From Bacteroidia bacterium (GTDB taxonomy: Bacteria; Bacteroidota; Bacteroidia; Bacteroidales; CAJPTX01), in the NCBI GenBank assembly GCA_905373665.1, contig CAJPTV010000101.1, positions 1 to 7,800 on the forward strand: a DNA stretch of 7,800 nt, given 5' to 3'. Every line of letters starts with the position of its first letter. Positions within the stretch are counted from its first letter, which is position 1. Below the pieces are notes generated by a model. It was not told where the DNA came from, did no database searches, and saw only the letters and a list, made by a program, of their open reading frames with translations. Shown piece after piece: positions 1-5,418 of this stretch. The translations under genes were made by a program, and so were the position numbers.

Positions 1-50
1 GCGGCATACGCCGCGAATTGCGGGTGTAGCACGCTACACCCCTACAGGGG
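1..50. repeat. Palindrome cluster upstream of trkA (hairpin repeat, copy A)
   Basis: Seen directly: a 5-bp hairpin GCGGC-ATAC-GCCGC at 1-14, then GGGTGTAGC-AC-GCTACACCC at 22-41 (9 pairs if the centre closes, in practice about 8 with a CACG loop), then CCCC-TACA-GGGG at 39-50. The last two share bases 39-41 and cannot form together. Bases 22-46 match 1658-1682 in the gap before purH at 20 of 25 positions. One difference is compensatory in the stem (T25-A38 here, C1661-G1674 there). I infer an interspersed palindromic repeat of REP-like type. It could act as a terminator or processing site for the gene to the left, but no T-run follows it. The element may extend beyond the window edge. Confidence 0.65.
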
Positions 51-58
51 ACTGGGAA

Positions 59-74
59 TGTGTCTTTTGACACA
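59..74. promoter_or_regulatory. Perfect inverted repeat upstream of trkA, possible operator
   Basis: TGTGTC-TTTT-GACACA is a perfect 6-bp inverted repeat with a 4-base centre, about 110 bases before the trkA start. Its size and symmetry resemble sites bound by dimeric Crp/Fnr-type regulators (TGTGA-N6-TCACA), although the match is only partial. It could also be a small RNA hairpin. No regulator can be named from the sequence. Confidence 0.3.
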
Positions 75-169
75 CCTTTACGCTGTTGCCATCTCCTACT
101 CCCCCCGCTAGGCTCTTGGAAAAAACAACGCCTAGCGCTTCGATAGGATGCTTTTCTTGTGGCTTTTAC

Positions 170-177
170 TACCTTTG
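170..177 (+). promoter_or_regulatory. Candidate Bacteroidota -7 promoter element for trkA
   Basis: TACCTTTG matches the Bacteroidota -7 consensus TAnnTTTG at every fixed position. It ends 7 bases before the trkA ATG at 185, so transcription would begin almost at the start codon and give a leaderless or near-leaderless mRNA. No TTG or TTTG sits at the expected -33 distance; the nearest, at 157-159, is too close. The promoter is therefore supported by one element only. Confidence 0.4.
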
Positions 178-184
178 TTCAATA

Positions 185-1528
185 ATGAGAATTATCGTTG
201 CAGGTATTGGCGAGGTGGGGACACACCTCGCTTCTATGTTGGCGGGCGGGGTGGATGATATCATCGCCATCGACCCCGATCGGGAAAATCTTGACCACCT
301 CGAGAATGTGGCAGATTTGGTAACGGTCGAGGGCTCCGCAGCTTCCATCTCCGTGCTCCGACAGGCTGAGATTGAGAAGTGCGACCTCTTCATCGCCGTC
401 GCACACTACGAGGAAACGAACATCATCTCCGCCATCCTTGCCAAGAAATTGGGGGCGAAAAAGGTCATCGCACGTGTCGACACCAACGAGCTCCTGCAAC
501 CCGAAAACCAACAACACTTCAAGGAACTCGGGATTGACTCGCTCATCTACCCCGAAAAGCTCGCCTCGCAGGTGATCATCGGGCTCTTAGGTTCGATTGG
601 TACGGTCGAGTACGTCGATTTTTCCAACGGGCAGTTGGTGCTGGCCGCCATGAAGGTTGAGCAGGATATGCGCTATCTGGGGAAGACCCTGCAGGATATC
701 GCGCGCATCCACCGTGGTGAGCCCTATCGTATCGTGGCAATCCTGCGCGACGGCTTTACGATCATCCCGAACGGCGAGGAGATGCTCTTACAGGGCGACA
801 TGCTCTATGTCATCTCCAACAAGGCGGGCATCGCCGCATGGCACAACCTCCTCGGGGCGGCGCACGTACAGGTAAATAACCTCATGGTGCTCGGTGCCTC
901 CCGCATCGGAATACGCACCTGTCTCGATCTCGAGGGGACGGTAAAAACCATCAAGTTGATAGAGAGCGATCGGGAGAAGTGCGAGAAACTAGCCCCTTTG
1001 TTCAAAAGTACGATTTGGGTGAATGGCGACGGGCGAGATCGCGAGCTGCTCCTCGACGAGGGGCTCGAGCATATGGATGCCTTCGTCGCCGCTACGGGCA
1101 ACTCCGAGACGAACATCATGGCCTGCCTCATGGCGCGTAAGGCGGGGGTACGGCAAATTATCGCCGAGGTCGAGAATATAGATTATATCTCTCTTGCCGA
1201 GGGGATCGGGATAGATTCGGTGGTCAACAAGAAGCTCATTACCGCCTCCCGTATCTTTCAGTTTACGATGGGCAGCAATATCTCTTTTATGCGTTGCCTA
1301 ACGAACCTCGATGCCGAGGTGCTCGAATATGTGGCTGCCGAGGGCGCTCCTGCCACACGGGGGCGTATCAAGGACTTAAACTTCCCGCGTCTGACCATTG
1401 CTGGCGGCATCATTCGTGCCAACGAAGCCTTTATTGCCACGGGCGAGACGCAGATTCAGGCGGGCGATCGCGTGGTACTCTTCACACTCAATCCGGCACA
1501 CGATCGCCTAGATCGTTTCTTTTCCTAG
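185..1528 (+). CDS. trkA: Trk potassium uptake system NAD-binding protein TrkA
   Basis: Cytoplasmic regulatory subunit that binds NAD(H) and gates a TrkH/TrkG-type K+ channel. The 447-residue product has the duplicated layout of full-length TrkA (E. coli 458 residues). The first Rossmann RCK-N domain covers about 1-130, with GIGEVG at 7-12 and the ribose-binding acid D30. A TrkA-C domain covers about 140-215. The second RCK-N covers about 231-345, with GASRIG at 237-242 and E260. A second TrkA-C runs to the end, with GDRVVLFTL at 427-435. The frame is open upstream to 86, but ATG 185 is chosen because MRIIVAGIGEVG begins exactly where the Rossmann strand should. No Shine-Dalgarno sequence precedes it. 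No trkH lies in the window, so its channel partner is left of the window or elsewhere. Family assignment is firm; the partner is unknown. Confidence 0.95.
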   Translation: MRIIVAGIGEVGTHLASMLAGGVDDIIAIDPDRENLDHLENVADLVTVEGSAASISVLRQAEIEKCDLFIAVAHYEETNIISAILAKKLGAKKVIARVDTNELLQPENQQHFKELGIDSLIYPEKLASQVIIGLLGSIGTVEYVDFSNGQLVLAAMKVEQDMRYLGKTLQDIARIHRGEPYRIVAILRDGFTIIPNGEEMLLQGDMLYVISNKAGIAAWHNLLGAAHVQVNNLMVLGASRIGIRTCLDLEGTVKTIKLIESDREKCEKLAPLFKSTIWVNGDGRDRELLLDEGLEHMDAFVAATGNSETNIMACLMARKAGVRQIIAEVENIDYISLAEGIGIDSVVNKKLITASRIFQFTMGSNISFMRCLTNLDAEVLEYVAAEGAPATRGRIKDLNFPRLTIAGGIIRANEAFIATGETQIQAGDRVVLFTLNPAHDRLDRFFS

Positions 1529-1564
1529 TGCGTCTACCCAATACTGCCCCCCCACACGACTCTC

Positions 1565-1605
1565 TTCCACCCCGGGCGGTGCGCCCTTAGGACCGCCGTA
1601 AGGCG
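1565..1605 (+). repeat. GCGCCCTTAG-type repeat, copy 1, with alternative hairpins
   Basis: The stem GGCGGT (1575-1580) pairs perfectly with ACCGCC (1592-1597) around the conserved loop GCGCCCTTAGG. A second stem CGCC (1594-1597) / GGCG (1602-1605) closes a GTAA loop of GNRA type and competes for bases 1594-1597. A third option pairs GGGCG (1574-1578) with CGCCC (1582-1586). The left flank resembles the inverted copy at 7745-7775, with about 25 of 31 positions alike. It lies 37-77 bases after the trkA stop and may fold at the 3' end of that mRNA, but no T-run follows. Confidence 0.6.
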
Positions 1606-1612
1606 CATAAAA

Positions 1613-1641
1613 AGGCATGGTGTTCAGGACGTAACATGCCT
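1613..1641. repeat. Inverted repeat AGGCATG / CATGCCT
   Basis: AGGCATG at 1613-1619 is perfectly complementary to CATGCCT at 1635-1641 across a 15-base spacer. It abuts the next hairpin (1640-1656), sharing two bases. CATGC at 1635-1639 can alternatively pair with GCATG at 1665-1669, enclosing that hairpin. Confidence 0.5.
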
Positions 1642-1682
1642 CGCCCGCAGGGCGAGAGGGCGTAGCATGCTGCGCCCCTACG
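1640..1682. repeat. Double-hairpin repeat, copy B of the element at 1-50
   Basis: A perfect 7-bp hairpin CTCGCCC-GCA-GGGCGAG lies at 1640-1656. It is followed by GGGCGTAGC-AT-GCTGCGCCC at 1658-1677 and a CCCTACG tail. The second hairpin matches 22-46 at 20 of 25 positions. The stem pair C1661-G1674 replaces T25-A38, and T1663-G1672 (a GU pair in RNA) replaces T27-A36, so pairing is kept while bases change. Both copies also have a GC-rich hairpin on their left. This is the best evidence here that the stem itself is conserved. Confidence 0.65.
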
Positions 1683-1690
1683 AAAACACA

Positions 1691-1712
1691 GGCGGCGCGC
1701 CCTTAGCGCCGC
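1691..1712 (+). repeat. GCGCCCTTAG-type repeat, copy 2
   Basis: GCGGCG (1692-1697) pairs perfectly with CGCCGC (1707-1712) around CGCCCTTAG. Aligned with copy 1, the loop sequence GCGCCCTTAG is identical, and the loop-closing pair is C1696-G1708 here but T1580-A1592 there, a compensatory difference. Confidence 0.6.
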
Positions 1713-1721
1713 ACCGCTTGA

Positions 1722-1742
1722 ACCCCACCTACTGGATGGGGT
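1722..1742. repeat. Hairpin ACCCCA / TGGGGT
   Basis: ACCCCA (1722-1727) and TGGGGT (1737-1742) form a perfect 6-bp stem with a 9-base loop. It lies 12 bases before the stronger 1755-1773 hairpin. A TATTTTTA stretch at 1746-1753 follows; the T-run (1748-1752) begins five bases after the stem, which is rather late for an intrinsic terminator but makes this the nearest to one in the gap. Confidence 0.45.
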
Positions 1743-1754
1743 GGGTATTTTTAG

Positions 1755-1773
1755 CCCAGGGTTCGACCCTGGG
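1755..1773. repeat. Strong hairpin CCCAGGGT-TCG-ACCCTGGG
   Basis: A perfect 8-bp stem with a 3-base loop. The same CCCAGGGTT...ACCCTGGG style of palindrome is, as I recall, frequent in intergenic repeats of many bacteria, so it is probably another dispersed element. The TTCGA loop looks like a tRNA T-arm, but no other part of a tRNA is present. Confidence 0.6.
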
Positions 1774-1775
1774 AC

Positions 1776-1792
1776 ATGGCGCACCGCGCCAT
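1776..1792. repeat. Hairpin ATGGCGC-ACC-GCGCCAT
   Basis: A perfect 7-bp inverted repeat with a 3-base loop, starting two bases after the preceding hairpin. The two could stack as neighbouring stems in one transcript. No T-run follows. Confidence 0.55.
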
Positions 1793-1816
1793 CAAACGCC
1801 ACGCCGCGGTGATTAA

Positions 1817-1864
1817 CATTTACCATCCCACGACCCTCCTCCACCACGGGCCGCGCGCCCTTAG
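1817..1864 (+). repeat. GCGCCCTTAG-type repeat, copy 3 (first of a tandem pair)
   Basis: CATTTACC at 1817-1824 is followed by CCTCCACCACGGGCCG at 1838-1853 and by the 17-base block GGGCCGCGCGCCCTTAG at 1848-1864. The 17-base block recurs exactly at 1910-1926, 62 bases on, and CATTTACC recurs at 1886-1893. GGGC (1848-1851) can pair with GCCC (1857-1860). Confidence 0.65.
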
Positions 1865-1885
1865 GTTTCCCACCTCTGTAATTTG

Positions 1886-1944
1886 CATTTACCGCACATT
1901 GCGCCCACTGGGCCGCGCGCCCTTAGCGCCTCCACCACGGGCCG
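1886..1944 (+). repeat. GCGCCCTTAG-type repeat, copy 4, plus a partial copy
   Basis: CATTTACC at 1886-1893 precedes the exact 17-base block GGGCCGCGCGCCCTTAG at 1910-1926. The block continues as CGCC, as in copy 2 and the inverted copy near 7745. Immediately after, CCTCCACCACGGGCCG at 1929-1944 repeats 1838-1853 exactly but lacks the GCGCCCTTAG half, so it is a truncated further copy. Confidence 0.65.
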
Positions 1945-1961
1945 TCCGGCGCGAGGACCCG

Positions 1962-1993
1962 TTTGGCTATGTTGCAAAAAAATACCATTTTTG
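1962..1993 (+). promoter_or_regulatory. Candidate Bacteroidota promoter for purH-mreBCD-pbp2
   Basis: TTTG at 1962-1965 as the -33 element is followed after 20 bases by CATTTTTG at 1986-1993, one mismatch from TAnnTTTG. Transcription would start close to 2000 and leave a leader of about 10-15 bases before the purH ATG. It lies in an A/T-rich patch that contrasts with the GC-rich repeats to its left. No comparable site was seen in the short gaps inside the gene cluster. Confidence 0.4.
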
Positions 1994-2007
1994 TTTGCTA
2001 ATTCGTC

Positions 2008-2012
2008 GGAGG
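2008..2012 (+). promoter_or_regulatory. GGAGG directly before the purH ATG (unusually close)
   Basis: GGAGG looks like a Shine-Dalgarno core but is separated from ATG 2014 by a single base, too short for normal use. Bacteroidota generally do not rely on this pairing, so it may be chance. It does not favour a later start: the next in-frame GTG (2041) would remove the first strand of the PurH N-terminal domain. Confidence 0.25.
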
Positions 2013-2013
2013 T

Positions 2014-3519
2014 ATGGAGCTGAAAATAGGAAGTGCACTGGTGTCTGTGTATGAAAAAGAGGGACTAGAATCCCTCCTCGCTACGTTGAAAACACTGGGG
2101 GTGGAACTCATCTCTACGGGCGGAACGTGGGACTATATCTCAGGGCTCGGCTATCAAGCCACGAAGGTCGAAGAGCTGTCGGGCTACCCCTCCATCCTTG
2201 GCGGACGGGTCAAGACCCTACACCCCTCTATCTTCGGAGGTATCCTTGCGCGGCGAGCACACAAGACAGACCAAGAACAGCTCCTAGCGCACGGCATTCG
2301 CACCATCGACCTCATCATTGTCGACCTCTACCCCTTTGAACAAGCCCTAGCCTCGGGCGCTTCGGAAGAAGAACTCATCGAGAAGATCGACATCGGCGGC
2401 GTTTCCCTCATTCGTGCTGCGGCAAAGAATTTTAACGACGTGGTCATTATCTCCTCGCGAGAGCAGTACCAATCCCTCGAAGAATTACTTAAAAAGCAGG
2501 AGGGGAAACTCTCCCTCGAGCAGCGTCGCAATTTCGCAAAAGAGGCCTTTGTACGCACCGCCAATTACGATGCCACCATCGCGGGCTATTTCACCACCGA
2601 TACGTTTGCACCCACCCTACAACCCAGCAGGGTCACACCGCTCCGTTATGGCGAGAACCCGCATCAGCGTGGGGAGTTCCGCGGCGATTTGAGTAAAGAG
2701 TTTTCGCAGCTCCACGGCAAGGAGCTCTCTTATAACAACCTTTTGGACTTGGAGGCGGGCATCGGACTCCTCGCCGAGTTTAAGACCCCGACCTTTGTGG
2801 TGATCAAGCACGGTACGCCTTGCGGGGTTGCTTCGGCAGAGACGCCACTCGCGGCATGGGAAAAAGCCTATTTGAGCGACACGGAGTCGGTCTTCGGAGG
2901 GATTATCGTAACGAATTGCCCTATCGACCTTGCCATCGCACAGGCAATGAATGCCCTCTTCTTCGAGGTGCTGATTGCCCCGAGCTATACGCCCGAGGCA
3001 TTGCCCGTTTTAGAGCAAAAGAAGAACAGGATCTTGCTGCAGCGTAACGCTTCGGAGCTCGCCCCCACGCTCGCGCGTACGGTCCTAGGGGGGCTTTTGG
3101 TACAGGAGCGCGATACGCAGAATCTGAAGAGCGCCGAGTGGAAGTCCGCACGGCAGTTGCCAGAGAGGATGTCTGACATCGAATTTGCGAACCGCGTAGT
3201 CAAGCATTGCAAGAGTAATGCGATTGCGGTGGTAAAAGACGGTCAGCTCATTGGAGTCGGGGCTGGGCAGACGAGCCGTGTCGACGCCGTACGCCAAGCC
3301 ATTGCTAAGGCACACCGTTTCGGTTTTGAGTTGCAGGGGAGTGTCTTAGCCTCGGATGCCTTCTTCCCCTTCCCAGACTCGATAGAGTTTGCTGCAGCCG
3401 AGGGGATTGCCTGTTTTGTAGAGCCCGGCGGCTCGTTGAAAGATGCGGAAGTCATTGCGGCAGCCGATCGTCTCGGGGTCGCATTACTATTCACTGGGGT
3501 GCGTCATTTCAAACACTAG
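2014..3519 (+). CDS. purH: Bifunctional AICAR formyltransferase / IMP cyclohydrolase PurH
   Basis: Catalyses the last two steps of de novo purine synthesis in the cytoplasm: 10-formyl-THF-dependent formylation of AICAR, then ring closure of FAICAR to IMP. At 501 residues it is slightly shorter than E. coli PurH (529) but complete. The N-terminal MGS-like cyclohydrolase domain (about 1-195) has STGGT at 34-38, GRVKTLHP at 64-71, DLYPF at 104-108 and KIDIGG at 124-129. The transformylase domain has RYGENPHQ at 211-218, NNLLDLEA at 241-248 and the catalytic Lys-His pair K265-H266 in KHGTPCG. It ends with SNAIA (401-405), GAGQTSRVDA (416-425), ASDAFFPFPD (446-455) and the typical RHFKH terminus. 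It is probably the first gene of the mre transcript: mreB begins 16 bases after its stop. Confidence 0.97.
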   Translation: MELKIGSALVSVYEKEGLESLLATLKTLGVELISTGGTWDYISGLGYQATKVEELSGYPSILGGRVKTLHPSIFGGILARRAHKTDQEQLLAHGIRTIDLIIVDLYPFEQALASGASEEELIEKIDIGGVSLIRAAAKNFNDVVIISSREQYQSLEELLKKQEGKLSLEQRRNFAKEAFVRTANYDATIAGYFTTDTFAPTLQPSRVTPLRYGENPHQRGEFRGDLSKEFSQLHGKELSYNNLLDLEAGIGLLAEFKTPTFVVIKHGTPCGVASAETPLAAWEKAYLSDTESVFGGIIVTNCPIDLAIAQAMNALFFEVLIAPSYTPEALPVLEQKKNRILLQRNASELAPTLARTVLGGLLVQERDTQNLKSAEWKSARQLPERMSDIEFANRVVKHCKSNAIAVVKDGQLIGVGAGQTSRVDAVRQAIAKAHRFGFELQGSVLASDAFFPFPDSIEFAAAEGIACFVEPGGSLKDAEVIAAADRLGVALLFTGVRHFKH

Positions 3520-3535
3520 TTGAGAAGAACATAGG

Positions 3536-4558
3536 ATGGGTTTATTTTCTTTTTTCACGCAGGAGTTAGCCATTGACCTAGGCACTGCAAACACCATCAT
3601 TATCTATAACGACAAGGTCGTGGTGGACGAACCCTCGATCGTCGCAACCGATCGAAAGACTGGAAAGCTGATTGCCATCGGCAAAGAAGCGCGACAGATG
3701 CAGGGGAAAACCCACGAAAATATATTGACAGTGCGCCCCCTCCGCGACGGTGTCATTGCAGACTTTAATGCTGCCGAGCAGATGATCCGCGGCATGATAA
3801 AGCTCATTAACAAGCGTAGTCGTCTCTTTACGCCCGCCCTGCGGATTGTGGTCTGCATCCCGAGCGGGAGTACGGAAGTGGAAATCCGTGCCGTACGCGA
3901 CAGTGCCGAACAGGCTGATGGGCGCGATGTCTATATGATTTACGAACCCATGGCTGCTGCCCTTGGGATCGGGCTCAATGTCGAAGAGTCGCAAGGACAC
4001 ATGGTTGTGGACATCGGAGGGGGAACTACGGAAATTGCCGTTATCTCGCTCGGGGGGATTGTCTGCAACAAGTCTGAACGTATCGCGGGGGACACCTTCA
4101 CCGCAGATATCCAGACTTATATGCGCTCGCAACACAACATCAAGATAGGCGAACGTACAGCCGAGGATATTAAGATAACCGTGGGCGCAGCGCTTGCAGA
4201 TTTGGACAATCCGCCCGAGGACTACCTTGTCCATGGACCAAACCTAATGACCTCGCTCCCGATTGAGGTGCCGGTCAATTATCAGGAGATTGCGCACTGC
4301 TTGGAGAAGTCGCTCAATAAGATAGAGACCGCCGTGCTCAATGTCTTGGAACTTACCCCCCCCGAGCTCTATGCCGATATCGTGAAGAGCGGTATCTACC
4401 TTACGGGCGGTGGGGCGCTCCTCCGCGGACTTGACAAGCGTCTGTCTGACAAGATAAAGATTCCTTTTATCGTTGCAGAGGATCCTCTACATGCCGTAGC
4501 ACGCGGTACGGGGATTGCCCTCAAGAATGTGGAAAGCTGTAAGTTCCTGATGCGTTAG
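3536..4558 (+). CDS. mreB: Rod shape-determining protein MreB (bacterial actin)
   Basis: ATP-binding actin homologue that forms membrane-bound antiparallel filaments and positions the elongasome. The 340 residues match the usual 330-350. The N-terminus MGLFSFFTQEL is a short amphipathic membrane-binding stretch. DLGTANT at 14-20 is the phosphate-1 loop and DIGGGTTE at 159-166 the phosphate-2 loop. IAGDTF at 183-188 corresponds to the conserved GGD region, and LTGGGALLRGLD at 289-300 is the adenosine motif. RLFTPAL near 96-102 occupies the position of the hydrophobic membrane-insertion loop. It is followed 20 bases later by mreC. A C8 run at 4356-4363 encodes part of T274-P275-P276. The start is set by the match of the N-terminus; CATAGG upstream is a weak ribosome site at best. 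Confidence 0.97.
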   Translation: MGLFSFFTQELAIDLGTANTIIIYNDKVVVDEPSIVATDRKTGKLIAIGKEARQMQGKTHENILTVRPLRDGVIADFNAAEQMIRGMIKLINKRSRLFTPALRIVVCIPSGSTEVEIRAVRDSAEQADGRDVYMIYEPMAAALGIGLNVEESQGHMVVDIGGGTTEIAVISLGGIVCNKSERIAGDTFTADIQTYMRSQHNIKIGERTAEDIKITVGAALADLDNPPEDYLVHGPNLMTSLPIEVPVNYQEIAHCLEKSLNKIETAVLNVLELTPPELYADIVKSGIYLTGGGALLRGLDKRLSDKIKIPFIVAEDPLHAVARGTGIALKNVESCKFLMR

Positions 4559-4578
4559 ACGCGCAACCCTTACCAACC

Positions 4579-5418
4579 GTGGGCAGCCTCCTCCGCCTCC
4601 TTAAGCGCTTCCAACATTTGGCGTTCTTCATCCTTTTGGAGAGCGTGGCGATTGTCGTCTACTTGCAAAGCGACTATTTGCTCAAGGCGCGTGTGGGCTT
4701 TTTGCTCAAGGAATTAGAGGCGCTGGTAGAGGCGCAGCTGACGGATCTCTCCTCCTATCTCTGGCTACACGACCAGAATCGGAAACTGGTAGACGAGAAC
4801 CTCGCCTTGCGTAACGAATTGGAGACGAGGCGTCTGGCGTTAGCTTATCTGCCCGACGTACAGCTCGATACCCTACACGGCGTTCGGTATACCTACCATG
4901 CGGGCACGGTCGTGAGCAATACCATCGTTTCGCCACACAACTATTTCACTATAGAATTGGGTAATAACCCCGCAATTCGCCCCCAGATGCCCGTGCTCGC
5001 TGGCGGATGTGTCGCTGGGATCGTGACTACGACGTCGCCACACTATGCGGTGGCAATCTCGGTGCTCAACACAGACTTCCGTATGTCTGCCAAGTTGCAG
5101 CGAACGGGCTATTACGGTTCGTTGCGCTGGGATGGGGGCGATTATCGCTCGGTGCTCCTCTCAGACATCCCACACCATGTTGAGGTGCGCAAGGGCGACA
5201 CGGTCGTTACGACGGGCTACTCGAACATCTTCCCGCCAGACCTCTACGTCGGCATTGTGGATGGGGTGGAGGTGACCGGGGGCGACTTTAATACCATTCG
5301 GGTGACGCTCGGGTGCGACTTTAAGCGGCTGCATGAGGTGACCCTCATCGGAGATCGACTCAAAGGCGAACGCGATTCCCTCGCGCACACCTTACCCAAC
5401 GGGCTAATGCAGGAGTAG
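4579..5418 (+). CDS. mreC: Rod shape-determining protein MreC
   Basis: Bitopic inner-membrane protein whose periplasmic domain links the cytoskeleton to PBP2 and activates wall synthesis. The 279 residues show a short basic N-terminus (LLRLLKRF), one membrane segment at about 12-29, a coiled coil at about 40-88 and two beta-barrel lobes from about 105. The lobes include VVSNTIVSPHNYFTIELG (111-128), RTGYYGSLRWDGG (175-187) and VVTTGYSNIFPPDLYVGIV (209-227), all typical of MreC. The start is GTG at 4579; no ATG lies before the membrane segment and the residues after the GTG resemble other MreC N-termini. The stop is directly followed by the mreD ATG with no bases between, which suggests translational coupling. 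Confidence 0.93.
   Translation: MGSLLRLLKRFQHLAFFILLESVAIVVYLQSDYLLKARVGFLLKELEALVEAQLTDLSSYLWLHDQNRKLVDENLALRNELETRRLALAYLPDVQLDTLHGVRYTYHAGTVVSNTIVSPHNYFTIELGNNPAIRPQMPVLAGGCVAGIVTTTSPHYAVAISVLNTDFRMSAKLQRTGYYGSLRWDGGDYRSVLLSDIPHHVEVRKGDTVVTTGYSNIFPPDLYVGIVDGVEVTGGDFNTIRVTLGCDFKRLHEVTLIGDRLKGERDSLAHTLPNGLMQE

Larger units (their letters stand above)
1529..2013. other. Gene-free, hairpin-rich gap between trkA and purH
   Basis: I see no credible gene in these 485 bases. Open frames at 1587-1847 (minus) and 1776-2054 (plus) are low-complexity translations of GC-rich repeats. The gap holds about ten short inverted repeats between 1575 and 1860, four copies of an element with core GCGCCCTTAG, a C7 run at 1547-1553 and a probable purH promoter near its right end. 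None of the stems is followed by a T-run typical of an intrinsic terminator. I infer a mosaic of interspersed palindromic repeats, with a structured transcript as an alternative. Confidence 0.7.

Noticed and set aside
86..184. N-terminal extension of TrkA from an upstream ATG at 86
   Set aside because: The extra 33 residues are Pro/Cys-rich and unlike TrkA, and the Rossmann strand begins exactly at ATG 185.
1755..1773. tRNA T-arm because of the GGGTTCGACCC pattern
   Set aside because: The stem is 8 bp with a 3-base loop instead of 5 bp with a 7-base loop, and no acceptor, D or anticodon arm is found nearby.
1722..1773. Intrinsic terminator for trkA
   Set aside because: Stems are present but the only T-run (1748-1752) starts five bases after the first stem and just before the second, and both lie about 200 bases beyond the stop. 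Not convincing enough to list as a terminator.
1587..1847. Minus-strand open frame of 86 codons in the same gap
   Set aside because: It consists of translated repeats and hairpins, with no motif or initiation signal.
1565..1944. CRISPR array from the repeated GCGCCCTTAG elements
   Set aside because: Repeats differ in flanks and spacing (about 60-150 bases) with no regular spacers, and no cas genes are in the window.
2041..2043. Later GTG start for purH, because GGAGG is too close to the ATG at 2014
   Set aside because: It would delete the first beta strand (KIGSALVSV) of the cyclohydrolase domain, which matches the family from the ATG onward.
1776..2054. Plus-strand open frame of 92 codons in the trkA-purH gap
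   Set aside because: It begins inside a hairpin, translates repeated GC-rich palindromes (repeated RAPLAPPPRAVR-like text) and runs into purH in another frame.
3578..4234. Minus-strand open frame of 218 codons opposite mreB
   Set aside because: Antisense to a fully conserved mreB. There is no recognisable motif and no sign of its own promoter.
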